Positions 23,002 to 32,253 of a stretch of DNA of 64,000 nt are shown here, piece after piece. The notes below the pieces were generated by a model that was given only the letters and a program-made list of their open reading frames with translations, had not been told where the DNA came from and searched no databases. Origin of the DNA: Myxococcales bacterium (GTDB lineage: Bacteria > Myxococcota_A > Polyangia > Polyangiales > Polyangiaceae). The translations under genes and the position numbers were made by a program. Each line of letters begins with the position of its first letter. Positions within the stretch are counted from its first letter, which is position 1. The stretch is from NCBI GenBank assembly GCA_025359105.1, contig JANYHK010000015.1, forward strand, positions 26,776 to 90,775. The letters are read 5' to 3'.

Positions 23002-24537
23002 ATGACGACCGAAAACGTCTTCGCCATGACGAGCCCGCTCGACGGTGCCGCTCTTGACGATGTCACCGCCACGGAAACCTCCGCCATCTCCGAGATCGTC
23101 GCCAAGGCCCGCGAGGCCCAGCGCGCGTGGGCGGAGCAAGGTGTGGACGAGCGCGTGAAGGCGATCCTCGCGGTGAAGGATCGCGTCCTCGACCGCGCCG
23201 AGGAGATCACCAAGGTCGTCCACCTCGAGGTCGGCAAGCCCGAGGTCGAGATCCTCCTCGGCGAAGTGCTCTCGTCGGGCGACGTCGTGCAGTACTGGTG
23301 CGACGCGGCCGAGGAGCTCCTCGACTCCGTCGAGGTGGAGCTCGACAAGCTCTCGTTTCCCGGGAAATCCGGGGTCATTTACAAAGAAGCGCGCGGCGTC
23401 GTGGCGCTCATCACGCCGTGGAACATGCCGGTCGCGATCCCGCTACGCACGCTCATCCCGGCGCTCCTGGCGGGCAACGCCGTCGTTCTCAAGCCGAGCG
23501 AGGTGTCGCCTCGCGCCGGAAAGCTCGTGCACGATCTCTTCGTCGGCTTGGTCCCCGACGGCCTCGTCGGCCTCGTGCAGGGCGGCAAGGAGGCCGGCGC
23601 CGCGCTCTCCTCGGCGGACGTCGACATGGTCGTCTTCACCGGCAGCGTCGCGACGGGTCGCAAGGTCGCGCACGCGTGCGCCGAGCGCCTCATCCCGTGC
23701 TCGATCGAGCTCGGCGGCAAGGACGCCGCGATCGTGCTCGCCGACGCCGATCTCGATCGCGCGGCGAACGGCATCGTGTGGGGCGCGATGACGATGAGCG
23801 GGCAGAACTGCGCCAGCGTCGAGCGGGTGTACGTCGAGAAGACGGTCGCCAAGGCGCTCACGGAGAAGATCGTCGCCGTCGTGAAGGGCCTCGCCGCGGG
23901 CGACGTGGGGCCGCTCGCGACGTCCATGCAGCGCGACCTCGTGCAGAAGCACGTCGACGGGGCGAAGGAAGCGGGCGCGAGGATCCTGTGCGGCGGCGCG
24001 GCGGGCGAAAAGGGGTACTCGTTCGCGCCCACGGTCGTCGAGGTCGACTCCGACGACGTGCCGCTGATGAAGGACGAGACGTTCGGCCCGGTCATCCCCA
24101 TCGCGACGGTCGAGAACGTCGACGAGGCGATCACGCGCGCCAACGCGTCGCGCTACGGCCTGACCGCGAGCATCTGGACGAAGAAGGCGCGGCGTGGAGA
24201 GGAGCTCGCGCGTCGCCTCCGCGCCGGCGTCGTCACCATCAACAACCACGCCTTCACTGGCGCGCTCCCCCAGGCGCCGTGGAGCGGGGTCGGTGAGACC
24301 GGGTACGGCGTCACGAACTCGCCGCTCGCCCTCGAGCACCTGACGCGCCCGCGCTTCGTGCTCGTCGACAAGAACCGGAGCAAGCGCGAGCTCTGGTGGT
24401 ACCCGTACACGGGCACGCTGCGCACGATCGCGCTCGCGTTCGCGGTGCTACGCAGCAGCACTCCCGGCATCGGCGCGAAGATCGCGGCGTTCTTCCGCCT
24501 GGTGGGCGCGCTTCCGAAGCGACTCGGCGGCGGCTGA
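23002..24537 (+). CDS. NAD(P)-dependent aldehyde dehydrogenase
   Basis: Oxidises an aldehyde to its acid with NAD(P); substrate unknown. Protein of 511 aa. The catalytic Cys is in SGQNCASVERVYVE (about residue 270) and the general-base Glu in CSIELGGKDA (about residue 236). TPWNMPVAIPLRTLIPALLAGN and KPSE are the cofactor-binding motifs. About 35 extra residues at the C-terminus are basic and hydrophobic (FRLVGALPKRLGGG), beyond the usual end. ATG 23002 (or 22987) is preferred. It could act on fatty aldehydes or semialdehydes. Convergent with apt. Confidence 0.92.
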   Translation: MTTENVFAMTSPLDGAALDDVTATETSAISEIVAKAREAQRAWAEQGVDERVKAILAVKDRVLDRAEEITKVVHLEVGKPEVEILLGEVLSSGDVVQYWCDAAEELLDSVEVELDKLSFPGKSGVIYKEARGVVALITPWNMPVAIPLRTLIPALLAGNAVVLKPSEVSPRAGKLVHDLFVGLVPDGLVGLVQGGKEAGAALSSADVDMVVFTGSVATGRKVAHACAERLIPCSIELGGKDAAIVLADADLDRAANGIVWGAMTMSGQNCASVERVYVEKTVAKALTEKIVAVVKGLAAGDVGPLATSMQRDLVQKHVDGAKEAGARILCGGAAGEKGYSFAPTVVEVDSDDVPLMKDETFGPVIPIATVENVDEAITRANASRYGLTASIWTKKARRGEELARRLRAGVVTINNHAFTGALPQAPWSGVGETGYGVTNSPLALEHLTRPRFVLVDKNRSKRELWWYPYTGTLRTIALAFAVLRSSTPGIGAKIAAFFRLVGALPKRLGGG

Positions 24538-24543
24538 GCGGCG

Positions 24544-25074
24544 TCAGTACGCGAGCACGCTCTCGACGCGTGCTGGCTCCAGGAGCTTGCGCCCGCCGAG
24601 GAAGCCCAGCTCGATGACGAACGCGAAGGCGGTCACGTGCCCGCCTTGCTTCATCACGAGCTCCGCCGCGGCCTTCGCCGTGCCTCCGGTCGCCAGCACG
24701 TCGTCGACGATCGCGACCGCCGCCCCTTTGCGAAGGCTGTCCACGTGCATCTCGAGCTCGGCCTTCGAGTACTCGGTCGCGTACGCCACGCGGTCGGCCT
24801 TCCACGGCAGCTTCCCCGGCTTGCGCGCGGGGACGAAGCTCGCGTTGAGGCGCGCCGCGAGCGCGCCGCCGAAGATGAACCCTCGCGCCTCGATCCCGAC
24901 CACGGCGTCGACGTGCTCGCCGATGAGCCGCTCGGCGAGGCTGTCGAGCGCGATGTGGAACGCCCGCGGATCGGCGAGCATCGGCGTGATGTCCTTGAAC
25001 ATGATCCCCGGGGTGGGAAAGTCCGGGACGTCGCGGATCTTCGATTTGACGTAGTCGAGGCGCGCGGTGGGCAT
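24544..25074 (-). CDS. apt: Adenine phosphoribosyltransferase
   Basis: Purine salvage enzyme that makes AMP from adenine and PRPP, 176 aa. The PRPP loop is seen as AIVDDVLATGGT. The VVGIEARGFIFGGALAARL segment and the start LRDVPDFP..GI.F.DI.. type sequence (KIRDVPDFPTPGIMFKDITPML) are diagnostic for Apt. It is followed, on the same strand and 21 bp upstream, by surE, so both may form a nucleotide-salvage pair. Convergent with the aldehyde dehydrogenase gene, 6 bp apart. Confidence 0.96.
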   Translation of the reverse strand: MPTARLDYVKSKIRDVPDFPTPGIMFKDITPMLADPRAFHIALDSLAERLIGEHVDAVVGIEARGFIFGGALAARLNASFVPARKPGKLPWKADRVAYATEYSKAELEMHVDSLRKGAAVAIVDDVLATGGTAKAAAELVMKQGGHVTAFAFVIELGFLGGRKLLEPARVESVLAY

Positions 25075-25095
25075 GGGAGCTACTGGAGCGCGAGT

Positions 25096-25875
25096 CTAGG
25101 AGACCTTCGCGCAGATCTCCAGCATGGCCGCGTGATCGGCGGCTTGCGTGAGATCGAGCATCAGCGAGGTGACGCTCGCCGCGCCGTCGTCGTACGCGTC
25201 GGTGTCCGTCCCGTCGTCACGCTCGTGCCGGACGCCGGGGCCGCCGAGCCACAGGTACTCGCGTCCGCGCGGGTCCTTCCGGTACTCGACGAGCTCCTCG
25301 TAGATGCGGTTGCCGAGGCGCGTCGCGCGGATCTCGCCGGTCCACTTCTCGGGGACGTTGACGCTGACCAGCGGCGCGGCCGGTGTGGCGCCGCTCTTGG
25401 CGCGCGCGAACAGCTCCATCGCGACGCGCGTGGCAAGCTCGGCCACGCGCGGGATGTCGGCGCCGGGGTGGTGCGCGCTGACGGCGACGGCGGGGATCCC
25501 TCGGAGCGCTCCCTCGCGCGCGGCGGCGACGGTGCCGGAGTAGAACGCGTCCTGCCCGAGGTTCATCCCGCGGTTGATGCCGCTCACGACCAGATCGGGC
25601 CGGCGCGGGAGGATGCGACCCTCCGAGTGGAGGGCGACGTACACGCAGTCGGCCGGGGTCCCGTCGAGGGCGAAGCCCTTCACGTTCGGGGTCTGGATCG
25701 CGCGCAGGCGCAGCGGCCGGTGAAGCGTGAGCGCGTGGCTCGTCGCGCTCTGCTCGGTCTCGGGCGCCACGAGGATGACGTCGGCACGGGTCGCAAGGGA
25801 GTCGTACATCGCGCGGATCCCGGCGCTGGCGTGCCCATCGTCGTTGGACAGGAGGATCAAGGGGCGGTTCGACAC
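25096..25875 (-). CDS. surE: 5'/3'-nucleotidase SurE
   Basis: Survival protein E, a metal-dependent phosphatase that hydrolyses nucleoside monophosphates and short polyphosphates. Protein of 259 aa from GTG 25875. LLSNDDGHASAGI carries the paired Asp metal ligands, VVAPETEQSATSHALT the Ser/Asn site (here Glu replaces the usual Asp of APxxxQS), and VSGINRGMNLGQD the second metal loop. A GTG at 25935 in frame is possible but adds residues unlike the family. It probably shares a message with apt. Confidence 0.94.
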   Translation of the reverse strand: MSNRPLILLSNDDGHASAGIRAMYDSLATRADVILVAPETEQSATSHALTLHRPLRLRAIQTPNVKGFALDGTPADCVYVALHSEGRILPRRPDLVVSGINRGMNLGQDAFYSGTVAAAREGALRGIPAVAVSAHHPGADIPRVAELATRVAMELFARAKSGATPAAPLVSVNVPEKWTGEIRATRLGNRIYEELVEYRKDPRGREYLWLGGPGVRHERDDGTDTDAYDDGAASVTSLMLDLTQAADHAAMLEICAKVS

Positions 25876-26032
25876 GGAGACGGTTCTACCACCATCGCCC
25901 AGGGGGCGCTTTTTCCGCATCCTCGGCGACACCATCCCTGCCTACGTGCCGCGGCGCTAGCGTCGGCCGGGATGCTGTTTTTCCCACGTTCGGGCTCGAC
26001 AGACGCCGCTGCCATGCTCCAGACTCCGTCGG

Positions 26033-28114
26033 GTGACGCGCAAGGTCGATGCCGTGGACGACTTCCACGGCACGAAAGTCCACGATCCGTACCGCTGGCT
26101 CGAAGACGCCGACGCGACCGAGGTGCGCGCGTGGACGGAGGGACAGAACGCACGCACGCGCGCCTGGCTGGACCGCACCAAGGCCCCGCGCCTGCGCGCG
26201 CGCATCCGCCAGATGCTGGAGATCGGCTTCTGCGCTGCGCCCGCCATCCGCACGACCAAGTCGGGCGCGCGGCGCTACTTCCACGCGCGCCGCGAGGGCG
26301 GCCAGAACCAGCCGCTCCTCTACGTGCGTGACGGCGTCGGCGGTGAGGATCGCGTCCTCATGGATCCGTCGTCCCTCTCTACCGACGGCACGACCGCGCT
26401 CGACTGGTGGTTTCCTTCGTGGGACGGCGCCCTGCTCGCGTGGGGCAAGAGCGAGGGGGGCAGCGAAGAGAGCACCCTCTACCTGCGCGGCGTCGAGACC
26501 GGTGAGGATCTCGCCGTTGCCATCCCGCACACGCAGCACGCGTCGCTGGCGTGGCTCCGCGACGGCACCGGCTTCTATTACTCGCGCTACCCGGCGCCCG
26601 GCGAGGTGCCTGACGGCGACGAGAAGTACTTCTGCAAGCTCTTCCTCCACCGCCTGGGGCAGGACCCCAAGGACGACACGTACGTCTTCGGCGACGGGCG
26701 GGAAAAGACCGACATTCCCAGCGTCTACCTGTCGCCCGATGGCCGCTGGCTCGTCGCCCGCGTGCACATGGGGTGGGATCGCAGCGAGCTTTTCGTCCGC
26801 GACGCCGCCGCGGGGGCGAGCGCGCCGTGGATGCCGGTCCCTTTCGCCACGGCGAGGCACGCCCTCTTCGAGCCGATCCCGCGAAGCGACCGGCTCTACG
26901 TGCTCACCAACGACGGCGCGCCGCGGTACCGGCTCACGGCCATCGAGTGGGGCGCGATCGCGGACGTGTTCGCGCGTCCGCCCGGTAGAGAGGGCGCCAT
27001 CGAGAGCCGCACGATCCTGGCCGAGGGTGCGGACGTGCTCGAGGACGTAGCGATCGTCGGTGACACGATCTTCGCCGCGTACCTCCACGACGCGTCGACG
27101 CGCATCGATCGCTTCACGAAGGACGGTGCGCCGGATGGCTCCGTTGGGCTCCCCGCACTGGGCAGCGCGTCGATCACCGGCGCGTGGGACGGCGACGAAG
27201 CGTTCGTCAACTACACCTCGTTCGTCACACCCTTCGAGGTGAGCCGCGTCGATCTGGCGACGGGCGCGGTGGCGCCTTGGGATCGTGTGCGCGGATCCCA
27301 CGTAGGGGACGTCTGCGTGTCGCTCCTCTACGCCACGAGCAAGGACGGCACAAAGGTGCCGATGTTCGTCGTCCACGCGCCGGGCGCGCTCGCGAAGAAG
27401 GACAATCCGGTCCTCCTCTACGGGTACGGCGGCTTCAACGTGAACCAGACCCCGGCGTTCAGCGCGCGCGCACTCCTGACGGTCGAGCGCGGCGGCATCT
27501 GGGTCGCGGCCGTCCTCCGCGGCGGGGGCGAGCTCGGCGAGAACTGGCACCGCGCGGGCATGCGTGAGAACAAGCAGAACGTGTTCGACGACTTCATCGC
27601 GTGCGCCGAGGAGCTCGTGCGCCGCGGCGTCACACGGCCCGACCGGCTCTGCGTCATGGGGGGCTCGAACGGCGGGCTCCTCGTCGCCGCTGCGGTGACG
27701 CAGAGGCCGGACCTCTTCGCGGCGGGGCTCAGCCTCGTTCCCCTGACGGACATGCTTCGCTACCACCGCTTCCGTATCGGCAAGCTCTGGATCCCGGAGT
27801 ACGGGTGCGCCGACGTCGCCGCGGATTTTCCGTTCTTGCACGCGTACTCGCCCTACCACCACGTGAAGGACGGGACGGCGTACCCGGCCATGCTGTTCGC
27901 GACCGCCGAGAGCGACTCACGCGTCGATCCCATGCATGCACGCAAGATGGCGGCGCGGATGCAGGAGGCGCAGGCCGACGCCGCGCGCCCCATCCTGCTC
28001 CGCGTCGAGAGCAAGGCCGGCCACGGTCAGGGCAAGCCGGTCAGCAAGCTCGTCGACGAGCTCGCCGACGAGGCCATTTTTGCGTTCCAAGCGATTGGTA
28101 TCCAGCTGAATTAA
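26033..28114 (+). CDS. Prolyl oligopeptidase (family S9A)
   Basis: Serine peptidase of 693 aa that cleaves short peptides after proline. It has an N-terminal seven-bladed propeller (about residues 65-410) and a C-terminal alpha/beta hydrolase domain. The nucleophile is in GGSNGG (about residue 544), the acid in DSRVDP and the His in KAGHGQGKP, so the triad is complete. The N-terminus DFHGTKVHDPYRWLED is the classical POP beginning. No signal peptide is seen, so it is cytosolic. GTG 26033 is the start. It is divergent from surE. Confidence 0.95.
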   Translation: MTRKVDAVDDFHGTKVHDPYRWLEDADATEVRAWTEGQNARTRAWLDRTKAPRLRARIRQMLEIGFCAAPAIRTTKSGARRYFHARREGGQNQPLLYVRDGVGGEDRVLMDPSSLSTDGTTALDWWFPSWDGALLAWGKSEGGSEESTLYLRGVETGEDLAVAIPHTQHASLAWLRDGTGFYYSRYPAPGEVPDGDEKYFCKLFLHRLGQDPKDDTYVFGDGREKTDIPSVYLSPDGRWLVARVHMGWDRSELFVRDAAAGASAPWMPVPFATARHALFEPIPRSDRLYVLTNDGAPRYRLTAIEWGAIADVFARPPGREGAIESRTILAEGADVLEDVAIVGDTIFAAYLHDASTRIDRFTKDGAPDGSVGLPALGSASITGAWDGDEAFVNYTSFVTPFEVSRVDLATGAVAPWDRVRGSHVGDVCVSLLYATSKDGTKVPMFVVHAPGALAKKDNPVLLYGYGGFNVNQTPAFSARALLTVERGGIWVAAVLRGGGELGENWHRAGMRENKQNVFDDFIACAEELVRRGVTRPDRLCVMGGSNGGLLVAAAVTQRPDLFAAGLSLVPLTDMLRYHRFRIGKLWIPEYGCADVAADFPFLHAYSPYHHVKDGTAYPAMLFATAESDSRVDPMHARKMAARMQEAQADAARPILLRVESKAGHGQGKPVSKLVDELADEAIFAFQAIGIQLN

Positions 28115-28125
28115 TGCGTGAATTT

Positions 28126-28189
28126 GCCAATATGTGTTGGCATGCATTTAAATGTGCGCGTTAAATTTGTTCAGTACTGACAACTGAAC
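28126..28189 (+). promoter_or_regulatory. Dyad-rich A+T-rich leader of the small winged-helix gene
   Basis: Between the peptidase stop and the small regulator start lie three symmetric sites in unusually A+T-rich DNA: GCCAA-N6-TTGGC at 28126-28141, the perfect palindrome CATTTAAATG at 28145-28154, and GTTCAGT-N7-ACTGAAC at 28169-28189. The last is 13 bp before ATG 28203 and is shaped like an operator for a dimeric winged-helix protein. The first could also end the peptidase transcript. Autoregulation is inferred from position. Confidence 0.5.
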
Positions 28190-28202
28190 TAATGCACAGG
28201 AC

Positions 28203-28490
28203 ATGAGCTACGAACTCTCCGTCCTCCGCGCCCTCGTTCGAATCGTTCGCAACGGCAACGTCCCGCCCGACACCGACGCGCTCTGCCGCGCCGCCGGCGG
28301 GTCGCACGACGACGTGCGTGCCGCCCTCGCCCGCCTCGTCGCCGGTGGCCTCGTCGACCGCACGCCCCGTCGGATCGCTCCCACGATGACCGGCCTGTGC
28401 GTCGCCGTCGCCTCCGCCGCATCCCGCCGCCGGCGCGCGAAGCCCCTCCGCCGCCGCCTCCTGGCACCCGCCCGCCGCCACGCGGCCTAG
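28203..28490 (+). CDS. Small winged-helix DNA-binding protein (MarR/ArsR-like)
   Basis: Protein of 95 aa. Residues 1-70 look like a winged helix: a first helix (SVLRALVRIV), then the helix-turn-helix ALCRAAGGSHDDVRAALARLVAGGLVDR, and a wing ending in a TMTGLCVA segment like the MarR family LT..G. The last 25 residues are strongly basic (Arg-rich) and could touch DNA or be disordered. The family is not certain. It stands downstream of its probable operator at 28169-28189, with an AGGA-like site just before the ATG, and is not in an operon. Confidence 0.65.
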   Translation: MSYELSVLRALVRIVRNGNVPPDTDALCRAAGGSHDDVRAALARLVAGGLVDRTPRRIAPTMTGLCVAVASAASRRRRAKPLRRRLLAPARRHAA

Positions 28491-28497
28491 GGGGTGA

Positions 28498-28549
28498 GCG
28501 AGGTGAAGAACCGATGTGGGGGATCGGCGAGGTGAAGAATCGATGTGGG
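28498..28549. repeat. Two 23-bp direct repeats in a convergent spacer
   Basis: GCGAGGTGAAGAA followed by C or T and then CGATGTGGG occurs at 28498-28520 and again at 28527-28549, one mismatch, with a period of 29 bp. The second copy touches the stop codon of the small lipoprotein gene. Purpose unknown. Confidence 0.7.
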
Positions 28550-28744
28550 TTAGCGGCGTGCGTCGGCGGCGCCGGCGTCGTCCGAGAAGAGCTCGTGGAC
28601 CTCGCGTTTGCCGTGCCCGACGCTCTTGTCGATCGAGCGCTCGACGCGTTCGCCGCCGTCGTCGATCTTGTTGCCGGCGCCGCATGCGGTGAGCAGCGAA
28701 GCCGTGAGCGCGAGCGTGGACAGGATCAATCGCGAGGGGCCCAT
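28550..28744 (-). CDS. Small lipoprotein (64 aa)
   Basis: Short exported lipoprotein. From ATG 28744 a signal peptide (LILSTLALTASLLTAC) ends in a good lipobox, and the mature part is only about 45 highly charged residues with Lys/Asp/Glu/Arg. It has no recognised domain. It is convergent with the winged-helix gene and divergent from the MutS-like gene. It could be a small envelope or stress lipoprotein; function unknown. Confidence 0.7.
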   Translation of the reverse strand: MGPSRLILSTLALTASLLTACGAGNKIDDGGERVERSIDKSVGHGKREVHELFSDDAGAADARR

Positions 28745-28848
28745 GCTCGTAGGATGCCACGTCCGCCGGCCGCGTTGTCGCGCAGACGGTGCCGAGTTGC
28801 GCCCGTTCTGGGCGAACGTTCCCGGCGAATCGTGGTAACTCCCATCGC

Positions 28849-30651
28849 GTGGACGCGCGCGCGACGTATGAAGCCGGCAGGCAGGCACGCCTGCTCGAGG
28901 GCAGCGCGCTCGAGGGGCGCGCGCGGCTCATCGGCGGCCTAAGGCTGCTCGTTGCGTTCGCCGTCATTGCTGCCGTTGCCGGGATCGTGTGGGGAGGCTT
29001 CTCCGGCGCGACCTGGTACGGCATCGGGCTGCTCGTGGCCGCGTTCGTCGCCCTCGTCGTCGCCCACGCGAAGGTCCACGCCTCCAAGGAGCGCGCGCTC
29101 GCCGCCCGGCGCTTCCACGAGCGCGGGCTCGACCGGCTCGATGGAAAGTGGACCCAGTTCGCTTCCAAGGGCGAGGGGCTGCTACGCGACGGGCACCTGT
29201 TCGCCGACGATCTCGACATCTTCGGCCGCGCGTCGCTCTTCCAGCTGCTCGACGCGACGGAGACCCGCCTCGGTGCCACGCGCCTCGCAGAGCTCGTCTC
29301 ACGCGAAGGGGACGAGCCAGGCGACCTCGTGCGTGCCCGCCAGGCCGCCGTCAAGGATCTCACCGGGCGAAGCGCCTTCCGCGAGCGGCTCTCCGCCGTC
29401 GGAGCGACGCTCGGCGACGATCGCCCTGATCCGTTGCCGTTCCTGGCGTGGGCAGAGGGGGCGGGTGGAATCGGCGGGCTTCCCGGCCTGCCCGTCGTCG
29501 CCAAGCTGCTGCCGTTCGCGACGATGGGGCTCTTCCTCTTCGCGCACGATTTCGGAAAATCGCGGCTCTTCGCGCTCGTTCCCCTGGTCCTGCAGCTCGT
29601 GCTCCTCGCGTCGGTGCGCGGGAGGGTCTCTCAGATCACATCCGCGGTGAGCGCGCGCGAGCACGGGTTCGCGCGCTACGGCGAGATGCTCGCGGCGCTC
29701 GAGGCCGAGACGTTCACGGCACCGCTGCTCGAAGGACTGCGGGCCAAGCTGCGCGCGAGCGGCGCCGACGCGACCCGGGAGATGGAGCGCCTCTCGAGGG
29801 TCCTCGGCTTCCTCGACGCGCGGAACAACGAGGTCTTCCGCCTCTTCATCGCGCCGGTCCTGATGTGGGACTACAACTGCGCCCTCGCGCTCGAGTCGTG
29901 GCGCGCGCGCGCGGGCAAGCACGTGCGCCCGTGGCTCGAGGCGCTCGCAGAGGTCGAGGCGCTCGCGAGCCTCGCGGGCTTTGCGTTCGATCGCCCCGAC
30001 CACGCGTTCCCCGAGCTCGTCGAAGCACCCCAGCTCGTCGCCGAGGGGCTCGCGCACCCGCTCATCACCGCCGGAAAGCGCGTCGCCAACGACGTCAGGA
30101 TCCCTGGGCCAGGGTACGCGCTCATCGTCACCGGCTCGAACATGAGCGGCAAGTCGACCCTGCTGCGCGCGATCGGTACGGCGTGCGTCCTCGCGCGGGC
30201 GGGCGCGCCGGTCTGCGCGAAGCGCCTCGTCATCGGCGGGGGCGTGCGCGTCGCGACGAGCATGCGCGTACGGGATTCGCTCGAAGAGGGGACCTCGCGC
30301 TTCTACGCAGAGCTGAAGAAGCTCAAGCTGGTGCTCGCGTGCGCGCGCGAGGCGCCGACGCTCTTCTTGCTCGACGAGATCCTCCACGGCACCAACTCGC
30401 GCGAGCGGCTCATCGGCGCCCGCGCCATCTTGAAGGAGCTGCTGGCTAAGGGAGGGCTCGGCGCGGTGTCGACCCACGATCTCGCGCTGGGCGAGCTCGA
30501 ACAAGAGGTCGCGGGAAGCGTGAGGAACGTGCACCTCGAGGAGCAGGTGGAGGGGGACGTCATGACGTTCGACTACCTGTTGCGGGATGGCGTCGTGCAG
30601 AGCTCGAACGCACTGCGCCTGATGCGTATCGTCGGCCTCGACGTCGTCTGA
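28849..30651 (+). CDS. Membrane-attached MutS-like ATPase
   Basis: Protein of 600 aa with a MutS-type ATPase at the C-terminus: Walker A GSNMSGKST (about residue 432), Walker B LFLLDEILHGTNSRER (about residue 505) and the conserved STHD. The mismatch-recognition domain of true MutS is missing. Instead residues 20-70 hold two membrane spans (LLVAFAVIAAVAGIVW and WYGIGLLVAAFVALVVAH), with further hydrophobic spans near 220-265. The helical lever region is retained. It belongs to a known family of membrane MutS-like proteins whose job is unclear; DNA mismatch repair is not implied. GTG 28849 is used. Confidence 0.88.
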   Translation: MDARATYEAGRQARLLEGSALEGRARLIGGLRLLVAFAVIAAVAGIVWGGFSGATWYGIGLLVAAFVALVVAHAKVHASKERALAARRFHERGLDRLDGKWTQFASKGEGLLRDGHLFADDLDIFGRASLFQLLDATETRLGATRLAELVSREGDEPGDLVRARQAAVKDLTGRSAFRERLSAVGATLGDDRPDPLPFLAWAEGAGGIGGLPGLPVVAKLLPFATMGLFLFAHDFGKSRLFALVPLVLQLVLLASVRGRVSQITSAVSAREHGFARYGEMLAALEAETFTAPLLEGLRAKLRASGADATREMERLSRVLGFLDARNNEVFRLFIAPVLMWDYNCALALESWRARAGKHVRPWLEALAEVEALASLAGFAFDRPDHAFPELVEAPQLVAEGLAHPLITAGKRVANDVRIPGPGYALIVTGSNMSGKSTLLRAIGTACVLARAGAPVCAKRLVIGGGVRVATSMRVRDSLEEGTSRFYAELKKLKLVLACAREAPTLFLLDEILHGTNSRERLIGARAILKELLAKGGLGAVSTHDLALGELEQEVAGSVRNVHLEEQVEGDVMTFDYLLRDGVVQSSNALRLMRIVGLDVV

Positions 30652-30693
30652 AGCGGCGGCCCCACGTGGGGCGCGCCGGTGTAGACTCGACGC

Positions 30694-32253
30694 ATGCGCT
30701 TCAGCTGGGCCGCATGCGTCGCCGCGCTCGCCGCGGGCGGCTCCCTCGTCGGCGCCTTCGCCGCGTGCGGGCTCAAGCTAACCGGCACGTGCGCCGAGGG
30801 GACTTGCGCCAGCCCCGCAGCCGACGCCGACGCGGGCGGAGCGCTCCCCGACGGTGGACGGGTGGGCGATGCGACGGTGAACGACGCGGTGGGTGCGGGG
30901 GGTGACGGGGGTGACGGTGACGGCGGTCTTCCCGAGGCCGCGCCCGAGCCCGACGTCCAGGCCGGCGGTCCCGGCATCTACGTATCGCCGACAGGCAACG
31001 ATACGACCGGCACCGGCACGCGTGATCTCCCGGTGAGCAGCATCGGCAGAGGGATCGCGCTCGCCGCGCAGGCTCCGGCTCCGCACTTCGTCTACATATG
31101 TTCGGCGAAGTACACCGAGCAGGTCCTCCTCGACGCCGCGCACGACGGCGTCTCGCTCTTCGGCGGGTTCGCGTGCCCGGGCAAACCGAACCCGTGGTCG
31201 CGCGACGGCGCGCTCGCGAACGTCGAGGCGCCCGCGCCCGGCGGATTCGCGCTCCGGATCGACGCGCTCGCCGTCGGGACGACGATCGAGGACATGGGCT
31301 TTACCGCGCTCGCGGGAACGGCGGCCAGCCCGTCGAGCCTCGCGGCGCTGGTCACCAACGCAGGGAATGTGACGCTCCGGCGCGTTGCCTTCACGGCCCG
31401 CGACGGCGCGGCCGGCGCAGGGGGCACGACCGGCTCGAACTACACCGGCGGAGCCGCCGCGGCCGGGAACCCGGCGAGCGGTCAGACCGGCGGCGGGGCG
31501 AAGGTGTGCACCTGCCAGGACGGTACGACTTCGACCGGCGGCAAGGGCGGCGACGGCAACGACGTCAGTCCGCAGAAGGGCGCTCCGGGATTACCGGCGC
31601 TAGGAGGCGGCGCAGGTGGCGCCAGCAACTGCAACCCCGGCATCGGGGGCTTCTCCGCTTCGGCCGGAGGGGGAGGGCTCGGCGCGACGACGTACGGCAC
31701 GTTGACGACGAGCGGATGGTCGCCTTCGCCGGGTGTGTCCGGAAGCAACGGCCCCGTCGGACAGGGCGGCGGCGGTGGCGGGGGCGATTCGGCGCCCAGC
31801 AAGGGCGGCGCCGGCGGCGGCGGTTGCGGAGGATGCGGCGGCGCAGGAGGCGCGGCCGGGCAAGGTGGCGGCGCGAGCATCGCGCTGGCCAGCCTGAACT
31901 CGACGGTCGCGCTCGACACGTGCACGCTCATCACGGGCAAGGGTAGCCAGGGCGGTAAGGGCGGCGATGGCCAGTCGGCGCAAACGGGCGGCGGCGGCGG
32001 GGCCGGGGGCGGGAACAACTGCACGCCCGGCGATACCGGCGGCGCGGGTGGCACCGGCGGCGTCGGCGGCGGAGGTGGCGGCGGCGCGGGGGGCGTGTCG
32101 ATCGGCGTCGCGTACAAGGGAACCCCGCCGAACCTCGGCACTGCCGTTCCTCAGCTCGGCAGCGGAGGCGCGCCAGGGGGCGGCGGGCTCCCCTTCGGTA
32201 CCGGCTCGCCCGGGGTGCTCGGTCTTCCGTTCCCGACGCTGCTGGTCCCGTAG
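30694..32253 (+). CDS. Gly-rich surface lipoprotein with DUF1565-type repeats
   Basis: Predicted lipoprotein of 519 aa. The signal peptide ends LVGAFAACG. After an Asp/Gly-rich linker a DUF1565-type start appears (GIYVSPTGNDTTGTGTRDLP and the IGRGIALAAQ... pattern), followed by beta-helix-like coils. From about residue 245 the chain is made largely of Gly, with GGAGG, GGGGGG and paired Cys stretches (GGCGGCGG), like glycine-rich beta-roll or PGRS regions. A surface structural or adhesive role is inferred. The neighbour at 11546-13411 shares the DUF1565-type theme. Confidence 0.8.
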   Translation: MRFSWAACVAALAAGGSLVGAFAACGLKLTGTCAEGTCASPAADADAGGALPDGGRVGDATVNDAVGAGGDGGDGDGGLPEAAPEPDVQAGGPGIYVSPTGNDTTGTGTRDLPVSSIGRGIALAAQAPAPHFVYICSAKYTEQVLLDAAHDGVSLFGGFACPGKPNPWSRDGALANVEAPAPGGFALRIDALAVGTTIEDMGFTALAGTAASPSSLAALVTNAGNVTLRRVAFTARDGAAGAGGTTGSNYTGGAAAAGNPASGQTGGGAKVCTCQDGTTSTGGKGGDGNDVSPQKGAPGLPALGGGAGGASNCNPGIGGFSASAGGGGLGATTYGTLTTSGWSPSPGVSGSNGPVGQGGGGGGGDSAPSKGGAGGGGCGGCGGAGGAAGQGGGASIALASLNSTVALDTCTLITGKGSQGGKGGDGQSAQTGGGGGAGGGNNCTPGDTGGAGGTGGVGGGGGGGAGGVSIGVAYKGTPPNLGTAVPQLGSGGAPGGGGLPFGTGSPGVLGLPFPTLLVP

